Positions 63,453 to 64,000 of a stretch of DNA of 64,000 nucleotides are shown here, in pieces. The translations under genes and the position numbers were made by a program. Under the pieces are notes generated by a model. It was not told the origin of the DNA. It was given only the letters and a program-made list of their open reading frames with translations, and searched no databases. Origin of the DNA: Brachypodius melanocephalos (lineage: Eukaryota; Chordata; Aves; Passeriformes; Pycnonotidae); the NCBI GenBank assembly GCA_013398615.1, contig VZSR01000520.1, positions 32,154,496 to 32,218,495 on the forward strand. The letters are read 5' to 3'. Within the stretch, counting starts at the first letter, position 1, and each line of letters opens with the position of its first letter.

Positions 63453-64000
63453 GTTGTCTAAACCTATGGGAATCTTGCTACTCTTTTATAATCCTCTTGA
63501 GATCATTCAGCAGCAAGGTTTTAACATTTCCTCTGTGAAAGATGGCATAATATAAGGTAAGAAAGAGCTGGAAGAAGCTGTAATCACCACCTATCCACAG
63601 TGCCCTTGGCTTTTCACTGTATATATCCATTATTAGAAAGAATATTCCATTACAAACATTTAGTGTTATTAAAGCTCACAAACCAGCAATGTTTAATTTT
63701 TTCTTTTTTATTGGTTTTAGGTACTGGTTCTTCTCTTTGTTAATATTGCCAAGAAATCATTGTCCTCCCACTAGCCATTTGACAATCTGTTAATATATTG
63801 CTTTCTATGTAATTATGTATTTGTACCCAAATTCTGTGAAGTTTTTCTTTAAGAAAACACTGTTTTATCCAAAAGAATTTTTTGTGAGTAAAATAGTGTG
63901 TTTTGCACTACACAGAGAAGGCTAGAAAATGCATGCCATGGTTGGTACACGTAAGATTGCTACTGCCACAATGCAGAGAATGTGTCTTGCAAACAGGAGT
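63453..64000. other. AT-rich non-coding sequence
   Basis: Unique sequence to the end of the window. No gene or repeat is recognised. Confidence 0.5.

Noticed and set aside
1..64000. CRISPR arrays, operons, ribosome-binding sites or phage genes
   Set aside because: No regularly spaced repeats, no dense same-strand open frames and no bacterial gene features. The sequence has vertebrate repeat content.

Overview
This window reads as non-coding nuclear DNA from a vertebrate, most likely a bird. It is AT-rich and CpG-poor. Its recognisable repeats are 5'-truncated CR1 (chicken repeat 1) LINE fragments and solo endogenous-retrovirus LTRs. I saw no L1, Alu or other mammalian SINE. CR1 also occurs in crocodilians, turtles and other reptiles, so the bird assignment rests on the combination of CR1, the LTR at 42036-42558 (which I recall as common in bird genomes, especially passerines) and the low repeat density.

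No protein-coding gene can be supported. The longest open frame is 179 codons. None of the open frames resembles a protein family I recognise. Frames of 60-180 codons are expected by chance in 64 kb, and the more eye-catching ones are translations of simple repeats or of CR1/LTR sequence. The window is therefore either intergenic (a gene-poor region) or inside a very large intron, and the sequence alone does not say which.

Layout. 1-3660: AT-rich unique sequence with a tiny CR1 3'-tip remnant near 2676. 3663-4482: a CpG-rich island in a CpG-poor background, carrying a full match to the CTCF core (minus strand, 4142-4153); this is the best candidate regulatory element. 4500-36000: mostly unique sequence with small simple repeats, a four-run G-quadruplex motif at 8733-8754, an (AATTA)n stretch near 14940, and short inverted repeats. 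36000-38000: a perfect 13-bp-stem hairpin, a 22-bp tandem duplication and a 24-A run. 38395-38612: CR1 fragment, minus strand. 42036-42558: solo LTR, minus strand. 49955-51800: a longer, old CR1 copy (minus strand) split by a younger 435-bp solo LTR on the plus strand. 55311-55430: a structured trinucleotide/nonamer array, followed by a plus-strand CR1 (55657-56003). 58989-59021: a 33-A run just outside a minus-strand CR1 (59067-59460). 60147-60233: a tRNA-like A-box/B-box module, possibly a decayed SINE. The rest is unique sequence without recognisable genes.

I found no evidence of a new biological system. The observations most worth checking are the CpG island with its CTCF motif, the nested LTR-in-CR1 insertion, the G-quadruplex motif and the tRNA-like module. 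Repeat-family names come from remembered consensus features, not from a database search.
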